From Agroathelia rolfsii (lineage: Eukaryota > Basidiomycota > Agaricomycetes > Amylocorticiales > Amylocorticiaceae), in NCBI GenBank assembly GCA_018343915.1, contig JABRWF010000002.1, positions 620,001-684,000 on the forward strand: a stretch of 64,000 nt of DNA, in the 5' to 3' direction. The translations under genes and the position numbers were made by a program. The notes below the pieces were generated by a model that had not been told where the DNA came from, did not search any database, and saw nothing but the letters and a program-made list of their open reading frames with translations. Positions 35,501 through 47,300 of this stretch are shown one piece after another (position 1 is the stretch's first letter; each line of letters opens with the position of its first letter).

Positions 35501-36548
35501 ATCTCAAATGTTACCTCTTCGTTAGAGCATTTATACCCCGGAATGCGCATAGGTAGCTGGGGTCAACTCCAAGGTAAACGCGGAGCCGTTTAAGAAAAAA
35601 TTGAATAACGCTCATATCTTGTGTAGAGTTCAAGATCGACATGGACAATCAGACAGATCAGCACCGTCATCTGAGCCACTTACTGGGAGTTTATCCGGGA
35701 TGGGAAATCAGTGGGTACTATGGACAGTCTCTTGGAAACCAGTCAATCCTGGAAGCCACCGCAGTCTCTTTGAATGCTCGTGGAAATGGAACTGTTGACA
35801 GCGACGCAGGTATTTTGAAAAAGGAACTGGCTTGCCCCTAACGAGACTAACGAAAGTAAAAGGATGGGAAAAGATCATGCGTTCCGTCGTTGCAAGCGGC
35901 CTAAAAAATTCTAGCTGGGCAGGTTTTGAGTATCGTTACACGATTTATGAGAATTTGAACGGTATCTACCTTTGATTGACTCTCCTATCTTTTCACCTCA
36001 CTAATTGTGATTAATCAGGCAACCTCTTGAGCATGTACAGTGGACATGATAGCGTGTTCCAGGTATCTGGGTCAATATCATGATAATAATTTTGCAGTTC
36101 TAATTCCAAAACTTCTGCGTAGATGGATGCTAATGGTGGCTCGCCGGCTGCTGTGATTAACATGCTCTTCCAAAGCCTAGATTCCACCAAAGAGTATGGG
36201 TTTCCTGTTCAAGTTTCGTTATTTACGTATCTTGACACTACTTTCAGGTATCGCAACGTTACTCAAGTCAACCTACTCCCAGCGTTGCCATTCAATTGGC
36301 CCTCGGGCTCATTCACAGGCGGCCGTCTTCGAGACGGTCTGGGAATCGATCTCACATGGTCTAATAGTGCCGTGACAAAATTCACGCTGCGTTCAGACAA
36401 AGCGATTGGAATGCGCACCGTTGTATTACACTCTGATTCTTTCAAGGGGAAGAAAGCGGCCGCTACCTCGGGACATCCATCACTTAGCGGTACTACCCTA
36501 ACGATTACATTGGCCAAAGGGGCGACTACAACTATTACGATCTCCTAA
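32577..36548 (+). CDS. Secreted GH95-family glycoside hydrolase, copy 4
   Basis: The exon structure is the same as copy 3 and the frame is open through all exons. The signal peptide is MFLSFLGLVLGPIGLVSA. Landmarks are LWTGGPFRNSTYSAG, LQGIWAID, APCNSPEQYPVTLACTW, HRHLSHLLGVYPGW, FQMDANGG and LLPALPFNWPSG. The segment before the Asp-x-Asn pair reads DGCFTLDINIEMMQW, where the other copies have GDFHYD or ADFHYD. This copy has therefore lost the conserved His-Tyr and gained a Cys and a Thr beside the active site, which may mean a changed substrate or relaxed constraint. It ends 120 bp before the stop of the convergent threonine synthase gene. Confidence 0.87.
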
Positions 36549-36667
36549 AAGCATACGCAAGGCCTTTTGATTTGATACAACTTGATGTAAATCTACTCAT
36601 ACGACTTGTAAAAAAATCTTATTTCCATTTTTAAAGTGTGATTCCGAAGGCATCAAAAACAATCAAC

Positions 36668-38544
36668 TTAAACGTTGGCGGCAATATCCGTGGTAGGTGT
36701 CGAGCTACCCAGTACTTTTTCGATGAGCTGCTTAACCAGTTCCGGATCAGGTGTTTCAACGTCAAGCACCCGCCTCTCTCGTTCAAGTAGTCCATGAAAC
36801 TCTGGGGGTAATACATCGCGATCAAAGTTGAAGTGTGAATTGCCTTCAAGAGCTCGAGCAACGGCTTCAGAGAATTTGGCCGGATGAGCTGTAGACAGAA
36901 CAACCTGGATGGTGTTTGAAGAACTAGAAAGTGTATTCATGAGCTCCATGAGCAAATAAGTGAAGTATTTGAAATTATACTTGTTTGGTGCAATGACGTG
37001 CGCTGCTGCAAGGCCAACAGAAGTATGCGGGTCAGCAACGTACGCCGGCTTGGTGTTGAAGTGAGCTCGGATAGTATTTAGAGTCTACGAGGTTAAATCA
37101 TGTCAATCACTGAGCATATTACAAAAGCCATATAACTCATTACCTCTTCATCAGAAACACGCTCAGCTAAGAAATCTTCCCTCGCCAATTGCAAGACTTG
37201 AGTTGGGACTTCAACTCTGCCATCGCTTTTAACCTTACTCATCCAGCTGGCGAGAAGCTCAGATGCCTTCGACCTCTGTTGCTGATCATCACTCTCGACG
37301 GATCCTTCGGCGAGGTACCACAACAATCGTTCAAAATTGCTTGACACCAGGATATCCATAGCAGGGCTGAGTGTCTCCTTGACACCGTGACTCGCTTGTT
37401 TTCCATCTGACGCGCCATTGACGGGTTCGACAACATCGGAATCGATCTTCTCATACCGACCACTTTTCCAGAAGCGAGCCAAGATATCGTTTGAGTTGGT
37501 GGCTACAACGAGTTTGCCGACGGGCAAGCCCATACGCTTGGCATAATACCCCGCGAGAATGTCACCAAAATTGCCCGTAGGGACAACGTATTGAATCTGT
37601 GACCCCGCAGGAATTTGCCGACGCACGTGGAAGTAGGAGAGGAAGTAATAGACTGTCTGAGCAAGGATACGTGCCCAATTGATGGAGTTAACTGCGCCGA
37701 GACGATGTTTGTCGTTGAATTGTTGATCACCGAAGAGGGCCTTGACGATATCCTGTAATAGCTTTCAATTTGATTAAACGCAAAGCTGAGCAAATTCCAC
37801 GAACCTGGCAATCATCAAAAGTAGCCTTGACGGCCACATTGTGTACATTGGCATCTAGTACGGTCGTCATTTGGGCCTCTTGGATAGGAGAAACTCGCCC
37901 CTTGGGGTGAAGAATGAAGATGGATACATCAGCTTTGTTCCGAAGGCCATAGATAGCGGCACTGTAGATTCTGAAGGTTAGATCGTGAATGATTTGATGA
38001 ATTCTCCGCTGCGTTACCTCCCAGTATCACCACTGGTTGCACCTACGACCGTCAACTTCTCTCTCCTTTCACCAGGAGCTTTGGCAGCATTTCTTCTGGC
38101 CAGGAAGAATTCGAAGAGATTTCCGAGCAGTTGAAGCGCCACATCTTTAAACGCAAATGTTGGGCCGTGAAACAGTTCGAGAATATAGAGCTTTTCGTTT
38201 AGCTGTTTGACAGGCGTAACATCTGGATGGCGGAAGGTTGAGTATGATTTATCAATCAACACTCGCAGCTCCTCTGATGATATCTCTGACGGCGAGATGT
38301 AGAGTGACAGGACGGCGTGCGATAGCTCCTGGAATGAATACGAGCTCCATTTGGACTCCCAGTCCGCAGGAAGCTTGGGGATCGCTACAGGGATGTACAA
38401 TCCACCATCAGGGGCTAAGCCTGTAAGAACTGTCTAGTGAGCGGTGTGCAGAGATAATCAGAAAATAGCCGGATGCAAAGAATCTGATCTCACCTCTTCA
38501 AAAGAGAGCTCCTTAGGATGGCCTCTTGTCGAAAAGTACTTCAT
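36668..38544 (-). CDS. THR4: Threonine synthase
   Basis: Exons 38544-38494, 38433-38018, 37970-37805, 37752-37144, 37084-36981 and 36923-36668 give 533 residues (yeast Thr4 has 514). The N-terminus MKYFSTRGHPKELSFEE is diagnostic. LELFHGPTFAFKDVALQLLG carries the PLP-binding lysine, and VGATSGDTGRIYSAAI and VPTGNFGDILAGYYAKRMGL line the phosphate site. The enzyme converts O-phosphohomoserine to threonine with pyridoxal phosphate in the cytosol, the last step of threonine synthesis. Its start is 245 bp from the divergent start of the MYST acetyltransferase. Confidence 0.95.
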
Positions 38545-38789
38545 CGCAGTGAGCTTCAAGATTCAAGTTATATGGACGAGTCATCGGACTCTTCGTCCGA
38601 GCTGGGAGAGCAGACACCAGCTGCCACTGTCAGCCACCGGAAGCATCGATTATTCCGGACGCCTCACAGCCATAGTACACGTGACCTCCCCCGACCATCA
38701 CCGCGACGGGCGCGTAAGCCTCATCTTGCAACTTTTCCCTGTGCAATCAACTGTCCTGCACCACAATTTCTCGATATTTTTCTCGTTGA
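38545..38789. promoter_or_regulatory. Bidirectional promoter between THR4 and the MYST acetyltransferase
   Basis: Only 245 bp separate the two divergent ATG codons, so the two genes share a promoter region or have overlapping ones. No TATA box was seen. A TACACGTGACC stretch with a CACGTG core lies near 38675-38685. Confidence 0.55.
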
Positions 38790-40734
38790 ATGTCACCGTC
38801 TGGACATAATGCGAGCACCGAGAACCTTCCGCCAGCCCCGGTGAGCGCAGGTGGGACGTACACGATCCAGGTGTGTGGGCGCCTATTTTGATTTTGTGGC
38901 GTGAACTGCTGACTCATCATCCGACGCGTGCCACCTTACGTTTGGTCGCCTACTTTCACAGCAAGTGAAAGTTGGCTGCAAGATTTATATCAAACGGCCT
39001 GGACCAGATGGTCAGGAAGAAGAACGCCTTGCTGAAATTTTATCTATTCGAGACAAGCCCAATAACCCTTACGCACGCCGAAGTGCATCAACTACCACTA
39101 CGCCATCTGCTCCAGAAGACAAATGGGAGTTCTTTGTCCACTGGGATACCTTCAACAAACGTCTGGATGAATGGGTTGCTGGTTCTCGGCTCATACTCTC
39201 TCGTGATCTGGAATGGCCTCGTCCCAAACCTCCGCCTCCACCGCCCAAGAAGCTAACAGGCGCAGCAGCGACCGCAGCTGCGCAGAAACAGAACGCAATA
39301 GGCAAGGCACCTCGTTCTCGAGATCTATTCAAGAAAGCCATTGCAAATGCTGCCGCTTCCTCGCAAGCTGCTACCACGCCTGCTCCTTCGGATAGCGCCC
39401 CGTCCTCACCCGCGACGCCAACCAGTTCATTGAAGCGTAAGGATCTGCCGCTGGATGACGAGCAATCCCAGGGCGAAGATGAAGATGCGGTTGGCGAAGA
39501 AGATCCTGATGCAGAGGGCGAAATGGATGTGGACGCAGAGGGCGAGAGCGACGTCATTTTTGAGCTTAATGTTACAGGCAATGGCGCTGTCGATACTGGT
39601 GTCACTGCCCAAAGTGAGGTGCCGCCCCCCTTCAGTAAGGAACAGGAAATCGAGAAACTCCGTACCTCTGGATCCATGACCCAGTCTATTTCCGAAATCG
39701 CGCGGGTCAAGAACTTGAACAAGCTGCAGATCGGGAAACACGAGGTTGAGGCCTGGTACTTCTCTCCATATCCACAGGAATACGCCCATCTCGATGTTCT
39801 CTACATTTGTGAATTCTGTCTCTCCTTCTTCCCGTCGAGTTTCATGCTAGGGAGGCATCGAAAAAGATGCACTTTGTTACACCCTCCCGGAAATGAGATC
39901 TATCGTCACGAAGATATATCCTTTTTTGAAATCGACGGCAAGAAGCAGTTGACGTACTGCCGTAATCTTAGTTTGCTGTCGAAGTGTTTCCTTGATCAGT
40001 GAGTTATTTCTGCATATGCATGCAACATGAAACTCATCTATGTCGCATAACAGTAAAACACTTTACTATGATGTCACCCCTTTCTTATATTATTTAATGG
40101 TAAATGATTTATACCTGGGATTTTGTTCCTTGTCTCTGAGAAGTCCTGTTGGTATACCATAGGTGCAACGAGACTCTCACGGATGCCATCTGATCGGATA
40201 TTTCTCCAAGGAGAAAGAATGCGCTGACGGTTACAACGTCGCATGCATTCTCACCTTACCCCAGCATCAACGGCACGGCTACGGTAAACTACTCATCGAA
40301 TTCTCCTACGAACTCAGCAAAAAAGAAGGTAAACTCGGGAGTCCGGAAAAACCGCTCTCCGACCTGGGTCTTCTCGGCTATCGAGCGTACTGGGCCGAGA
40401 CTATCGTGGAACTGCTTTTGCAGGCACAGGATGAGCTGAGCATTGATGAAATCGCCCGGAAGACGAGCATTACACACGCCGACATTATGAACACGTTCGT
40501 TTTCTCGTTTGTTTCTTCGTATAAACATGTCAACTAACTGATGGATGACCATGCAGATGTACAACACTGCAGTTGTTCAAACATCACAGGGGTATGCATC
40601 TCATCTGTCTCTCCGACGCTGTCCTCGAGAAGCATGAGAAAGTGCGGAACAAGAAGAGGAGACGTATCCATCCGGAGAATCTCATCTGGAAGCCCCCCGT
40701 GTTCTCGCGCGAGCAACTTCGTTTCGGTTTCTGA
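38790..40734 (+). CDS. ESA1: MYST-family histone acetyltransferase, Esa1-like
   Basis: Exons 38790-38840, 38962-39998, 40054-40099, 40163-40494 and 40557-40734 give 547 residues. The start [14 protein letters not shown] was chosen because exon 1 splices in frame to [13 protein letters not shown] chromo/tudor-knot domain (about 20-100, ending [19 protein letters not shown]) is followed by a Pro/Ala and Asp/Glu-rich linker. The MYST domain has the zinc finger [15 protein letters not shown], the catalytic segment [15 protein letters not shown] with the reactive Cys, and the acetyl-CoA loop [13 protein letters not shown]. It ends [10 protein letters not shown]...FGF. Esa1 is the catalytic subunit of the NuA4 complex, acetylating H4 and H2A in the nucleus. 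The linker is longer than in yeast Esa1 (445 residues). The exon 4-5 junction is the least certain. Confidence 0.93.
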
Positions 40735-41073
40735 GACTTCTCGTTTCAGGATTAGGGTTCTAGCCTTAATGTTTCTTCATTTCACACATGCCCTCTTTTT
40801 TTTTGGACGCCCGCAAGGCTTCTTGCAGCTCTTTGATCCTCGTTTTCTCCTTTAATGTCAAAGACATTCTTCTCTTCTCTGTCCTAAATTTATTTTTGAA
40901 TTCTTACAATTGTGTATATACTGTACCTATAGCTGTACGAAAGATGTTATGTTAATCAACTAGAAGCAGAAAGGAAGAAAGGATCATGCATAATACTCGT
41001 CATCAATTCATCAATCATTTCCAAGAAAGGAGACATCAAAAAGGCAGAGAAAGAAACATGCAATTCGTCGGAA
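40735..41073. other. Convergent 3' spacer
   Basis: 339 bp between the stops of the acetyltransferase (+) and the membrane protein (-). It is T-rich and no gene was seen. Confidence 0.5.
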
Positions 41074-42522
41074 TCAACCCCAGAGGTTATCTTCGTCGAC
41101 CTCCCTTGGAGCTCTTCCATTGCCTTGCTCCGGGATGGCCTGCTCTTGGTCATCGGGAGGAAGTGCGATAAGGCCTTCACGTCGGTTGTTTCTCGTCAAG
41201 TGGCTATAGGCGAACGACGTGAAGAGTGCAAACGGATGCAAGACTGTGAATAATATGGCTAGAATCTTGTGATGCAAAAATATTAAGTCAGAAATTATCC
41301 ACGCTTCAAGAGATCGCGGACAAAGGTATGACATACATAGACAGGGGTTGCCTTCGGCCTTGCGCTCCACTCAGAAACGCAAATCCACGTCGCTGCGACG
41401 GTCCAAACAAAGTCACGACGGTAAAGCACGATGAAGAGTCCGAGAAGGTTCGTGCCCAGCAGCACACCAAATCCTGGCCAGGGGTTGCGCGCATAGTATT
41501 CTGGGTGCATATTTGGATTCCAGGTGAGGTCCATTGTAAGGCTACAGAGCCATTCAATGTGTCGTTAGATAAACTAATAGAGAAATACAAAACAGACACC
41601 TACAAGAGACAATGCGCAAAACCTAGCATGACCGGCAAGATGAGGAAAAACCGCATCGGTGCATGGATTAATGCCGTATCGAGCGGCCGAGAACGAACAG
41701 GTGGATGATATACAAGCAAGGCAACATTGGAGTAGGTGAGAAGGACGATGAGAAGGCCTTGGCAGATTGTTGTGAGAAGCCATTGCTCGAATACCTAAGA
41801 GATGGATATATTATCAGAACGATACTCTGGATTGACGGGATATATGACATACGAAAGAGATGGCCCATGCTGCCATAATCCAGTTGGCGGCGACTAATGC
41901 AAATCCAACGCCTTTGGTCAGAGCTTTCTATATTATGATCGCAACACTTAGCATATATACTAAATATGAGAAGATACAGTGACATACTTTTGTTTCTGCT
42001 TTCCTCGCCAGGACCAGCAAAATGCAATAGCCAATCTGTCCCAGATATATGAATGAGATATAAACCAGCGTAACCCCACGATTAGGGGAGAGTGTTGTAG
42101 GATGGATCCTTGCTAGTTCACCTAGGGTCACAAAATGAGTTCTTGTTCAAGCGGTGCATTAATGAGAAATTATCCTACCAATCGATGGTTTGACAAAAGA
42201 ACTGCATACTGCCAACGTAGCGATATTGATCAAGAGGGACAAGGGTGTCAGTACCTGCAGTCTTCACCCAGTTGAGAGCGGCTCATTATTTGAATTGTAC
42301 GATGCAAAAAGACGAACCGAATAAGAGCGAGATATTCCTTGACAGCCGGATTGGAAAAGTCGATAGCCAACTCGTCGTGATGACCAGGCATATTTTCTTG
42401 TCCTCGTAGAGGTCAAAACAAAATGAGGACCGGGATAGGATGGAGATGGTCGACTGCAACAGAGAAGTGAAATTACGTTTGACCACTGGCAGCAGTGAGC
42501 ACCAAGGTACGCCGTCTGCCAA
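41074..42522 (-). CDS. Multi-pass membrane protein, fungal family of unknown function (5' end uncertain)
   Basis: Six downstream exons are well supported: 42254-42179, 42121-41988, 41927-41853, 41794-41604, 41541-41337 and 41265-41074, all in frame. The product has at least six hydrophobic segments, including VYISFIYLGQIGYCILLVLA, FALVAANWIMAAWAISF, LLIVLLTYSNVALLVY, FFLILPVMLGFAHC, LLGTNLLGLFIVLY and ILAILFTVLHPFALF. The C-terminus is hydrophilic and acidic. The motif RPLDTALIHAPMRFFLILP may define the family, but I do not recognise a named function. The first exon is unclear. The frame that fits the splice phase starts at 42522 and ends at 42301. An attractive alternative ATG (MPGHHDELAIDF...) near 42390 is in a frame that does not join to exon 2. 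Confidence 0.7.
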
Positions 42523-44378
42523 TGAATGATTTGGCGATGATCTCCATCGACGTCATAGCTCGAGACAACTATTGCGGAAGCAAAACATGGCCCATATATG
42601 GTCATGTTTATGCAAATTATGCATTATTTATTGCTTGCTCGGACTCCTGCTTCGGACTTTCAGTGCTCTGGTGCTGGTATTGCATTCTTGCCGATACCTA
42701 TCTTCTTCACTAGTCCTACTTTTTTCACTCCGAATCGCTTTGAATACGCAATACACAGCAGCCTTCAGCTGTTTGTCAGTGCTGGGCGCACATCATAAAC
42801 CACGCATTAATCATGATCTAGCATCTCAGATTTGTCGTCTGATAATGCCGACCATGATGTGCCTGTGTCTATAACTTCAGGCATTTGTTGATAATTCAAC
42901 TTCTCACAGCATATAACTGCATTTATCATCTGTACATGATGCCATGATGCCTTACTTTTTTGAACGCCTTCCGACTTGATCCCCGATCCATGGTGTGCTT
43001 ACTTCACAGCTGTTGGCCTCAATGCATATCACGGCCGTGTATTTCCAACAGAAATCATTCATGTATTTAAGAATATGGAGTGAATCAATTAATGATGTTA
43101 CGGCAAGGAATATCGGGTCCAATTTGATTTTTGATGCTTTTACTTTACAGTCAAAGCGATGTGCCACAAAATATCACATCATCTTCACACGCACATGCGC
43201 TGGCTGGGGACGGTGTAAGATATGGCATAGCCACTCTCAACCTAAGTAAATGATGGATGATGGGTTTGAAAATCGGCCACGCGAGTATTAAGCGTACAGA
43301 AAACGTAGGTAATGTGTCCAGACATGAGTGCACAAATTGTATGGATACGGGTATGACCAATATGATCATTACGGAGCGATAGCAGAAAACTACATTAGGT
43401 CCGTCTCAAGACAGCCTTGTATAGTAGCACCCTGTAGCATCCTGAGATTCATGTATCGAAAAGCCTACGTCCCAGGATATCTATGCAGAATGATAAGTGA
43501 GGATTGTGGCAACTGGAACAAGCAGTCCTCTTTGGCAGCAATTACGGAGATTCTCATGTTTCATGTCTCGGCAACGCAAGACAATGTCGTCAATCAATTT
43601 TCCAAGCTATTATGATTGATGCACAGCTGAATAGGCGCCGTGCATCACGCATGTACCGTAGTAATCTGGAGACCAAGGTGTAGTAAGATAAGAATAGAGG
43701 TCACCACGATAGTTGGTTCACATCTGAGAAGAGTAGAAAGTTATTTATTGACAACAATGAGCAGAGAAGCTACCCTGGCTGCGAGGGATTGGATGGATGG
43801 CATCAGAACTGGTGGTCCGGATTGATGAGGGGGAGCGCGAAGCGGAGCTATGAACGGGGTTGAGGCAGATGGAAACCCGGGTGGCTACAGCCGACGCCAC
43901 CACGCCACCCTCGCTTACTTCATCCTATCTGCCACCAAGCAGACTGGTCCATTTCCTCATCACGAGCGCAGTACTAGTACGCACTCGCAATTGGGATGTT
44001 TCGACAATTGAGTTTGACTGTGCATCAAAGCGGAACAGTCGTGAAATTTCTAGCAGCGTATACTCTTTTTCTCCATGCAGCAATGATATGCGGTGTGCGG
44101 TATTTTAAAGTAGTAAAAGCGTCACCATCATCATGATCATCATCATTCCACATGATGCCGACATTCCCCTTCTATTCAGCTATGATTTGAGCTGCTCTCA
44201 ACTCTCTCTGTAACTACGTCTCTCTGCTTACCTGGTCTTGCCTACACTTGTTCTTTTTCTATCTGTGGAACATCTATTCCACAGTCTTTCTTTGAACCTA
44301 CAACTCTGGAGACGTTCGGGCGAATATTCCCATTTTCGGTTTGATTGGGAAGCGCCGTGGCAGGCTGTCATCTCCGCC
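42523..44378. other. Intergenic, no gene seen
   Basis: About 1.85 kb between two divergently transcribed genes. Open frames up to 95 codons show no motif. The part before 44379 should carry the promoter and 5' UTR of the large Ser-rich gene. Confidence 0.45.
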
Positions 44379-47300
44379 ATGTTTGCAAACCTGTTGTCGG
44401 GGACGAAGATAAAGACGGGGAGGAAGTGGAAAAATGCCAGCAATAGCATATTGCATACCGCCTCGCGCGAGTCCAAAGCAAACAGTTCTCGCCTGGAAGT
44501 GCCCGACTCGCCTGCATCCTTTGCATCACCAAACATCGTCGAAATATACTCACCATATGGCTCCCATGGCCTCGAGGATATTTCTCCACGCCCCAGTGAT
44601 GTTGGACGCAATGAAGGGAGTGGCTATGACATAGGACACACTCGAGATACATCCGAAGTGGGCTACCAGGCTGAAGATAGTTCTGCAATGCGGTACCAAC
44701 GTGTGGAGTCGATTTCACCTCAGGTTCACCTTACCTTTGAGTCCGATTCGTTCGGCCGACTTTTCCAGGACGGCGTCAGAGGTGTAAATGAAGGCGATGG
44801 TGATACCAACAAGTCTACGGCAAGGTCGAATAAGGATAGCAAAAGTGGCGCCCGCAATGGTGGAGACGTTTCAACTGAGCTACCACCAAGGGACCGTCAA
44901 AGGCACACTCGCCCACGCGATGATGTTAGTTGTTTGCGCCCGTGTACAACCTCACACACATTCTCTGACTTTTCTTTCTTTTCTACAACAGACATCCAGT
45001 TTTGTTGATTTCGCCGATATCCCAATTGATGGCGGGCGCAACAGTCAGGTTTGTTGCTTTCAACTTCATAAGTTGTGAGTGAGCTGAATATACGCTTGGT
45101 TCAGACCCTATCACATGCTCGTAAATTACCACCTGCGCCTATAAAAATTCCCACCTTGAACGCACGCAGGCCTAAATTACAGACGGAACACAGTTCGGAC
45201 CGATCATCCGTTTTTCCTCCATCCAGCTCTCGGAAGCGAAAACCTACAACAACGGAAGTCGAACCTCAATATCCTCCCAACTTAGTGTCTAGCTTTGGAC
45301 CATCATCTTCCAAAGTGAGACAAGAAGACCTCCCAGACGTCGATGAAGACTCTTCAGCATCACCTGCGTCATCTGCCATATCCGGGACAACCATCGCGCG
45401 TGCTCTGATCGCAAACACATTTATTCTCTCTCCGTACTCAGGAGGCCAGTCTCCATCACCATCTCGGGCGAGCTCTCGCCGCGCCTCGTCGCGATACAAG
45501 TTGACGCGCCAGGACTCGGCAACGCTGCCACGAAGAGATAGTGAATTATTTGGAACGTCGGCATCACCTCATTGGCGCATCAGTGGAGGCCCCAACGGCA
45601 CCATTACGGGCGCCTATGATGGCGATGACGTCCCGCCCGTGCCACCACTCCCAGAACAGGTTGCGCAGAGCCCCGCCTCCAGTATGAATTTATACGCTTT
45701 GCCACCTCCGATAACCCCCAGGTCGGCTGCAAGGAAAGCCAGGAGGAACGGGAGTATTGACTTGCCGGGGCTTGCTTCCAACGATGGTCTTCGCGTTCTT
45801 CAGGGCCTGACATCGCCCCATCCACCCCCAAGCGGTGCCTCCTCCTCTAATGGTTTGTTCCCTCACGACGTCAGACAAGCCGAAAGACGCATATCTAGGA
45901 TCTCAGAAGTGTCCTCGCCAGCCCCGTCGAGCTCACACCCGACTGCCTCCGTAAGCGACAGCGCCTCAAACAGCCGCGAAGTCCTCATCTCTCCGGATCA
46001 GCATGAATCGTCCGTCACGAGCCCAGGTCCTAGTACGGGCCCGATCAGTCCTCCTCCCTCCTCAGCGGGGCAGGTGGTGATTGTGTCATCGGTACACAAT
46101 GAGAACGTCAGCGGACCATCCTCGACCTCCTCACCGGGCCAAGTAATGTCCGCCGCGCGACCCTCGCCTACGTCGTTTGCGATCCCGAGCAGTAACGGGC
46201 CACTTACGAACACGAGTGTGCCCATGTCTGAGGAGAGCGGGCAGGACATTAATCAACTTCTGGATAGGTTCCAATTTGTTTCGGCCCCGCCGACGGGGGA
46301 GAGGCCTTCGTTTGACAGACTGGATAGTTTTGGAGTGCCAGAGAGTGCGGATGGGCATGGGGACATGACATCGCTGGATGGTCATGCGCAACGGAATCGG
46401 GCGTCATCGTCGTTGGATGGACATGGACATGTGCGGGCATCGATCTCAGGGTTGGGGACTCTCAAGGAGGATCAAAGGCAAGAAGAACGAGAGGGATCGA
46501 TAGATGCTTCACAGGGAGATATAAGTAGTCCGGCTAGTCGTAGGAGCTCCAGGGGATATTACAGGGTGAGCACAGGTAGTATCGGCGATAGTAGGAGCGG
46601 AAGCAGGAGCGGTAGCACAAGTGTATCTAGCCATAGGTCGAAGAGGCCAAAACTGGACCTTCAGCCGATACAGGTGGCCTCTAGAAAGTCGCGAACCTCT
46701 GGTAAGTTTGACCCCCTTCTTCTTTGCATGCTTAGTTATTGAACACGTTATTTGTTTTCTATAGTTAAACCACAATGGGTAATCCATCATGCCAACTCGG
46801 AGACCCAACTGGTTAGGCCTAACATCGAATCTACCAGTGGACAGCAACAACAGCAGCGGTCTATTGCTCGACTCCCTTTCGCCCCTCGCCGACCTAATTC
46901 TGTTCACGTGCCACATTCTCCTCTGGGCAGCTCAGATTCCCGGTCTTCTGGCATCTTTTCATCTGTCGTCCGCATATCTAATCTATCCCAAATAATCTCG
47001 AACCCTTCCGCATCACCCATGCGACGGGATAGCCTAGAGAATGCACCACAAACTAGTGCTCCAAAATCCTCAGACTACGCAGATTCGGCCTCTCCGGCGT
47101 CGCCGGATATATTTGACTACATGCTGGGTCCAGCAACAAAAAGCGCCTCTGCTCGACAGCGGTCCGGTAGCGCACCTCCCCCCATTCGTGTTATTCGCGG
47201 TCCAGCCGAAAAAGCGTATCCTGGAGAAGACACTGATTCAGTTGACGATGGGCAGTTTCAGCTGCCCCAATCTCCTGGCAACACGCCCTCCACTGGCTCA

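Noticed and set aside
39069..39722. 217-codon open frame on the minus strand
   Set aside because: It lies antisense to the acetyltransferase gene, whose domains are certain. The frame is a by-product of Ser/Pro/Asp-rich codons.
43328..43615. 95-codon plus-strand frame MHKLYGYGYDQYDHYG...
   Set aside because: No similarity recognised, no splice partners and no supporting context.
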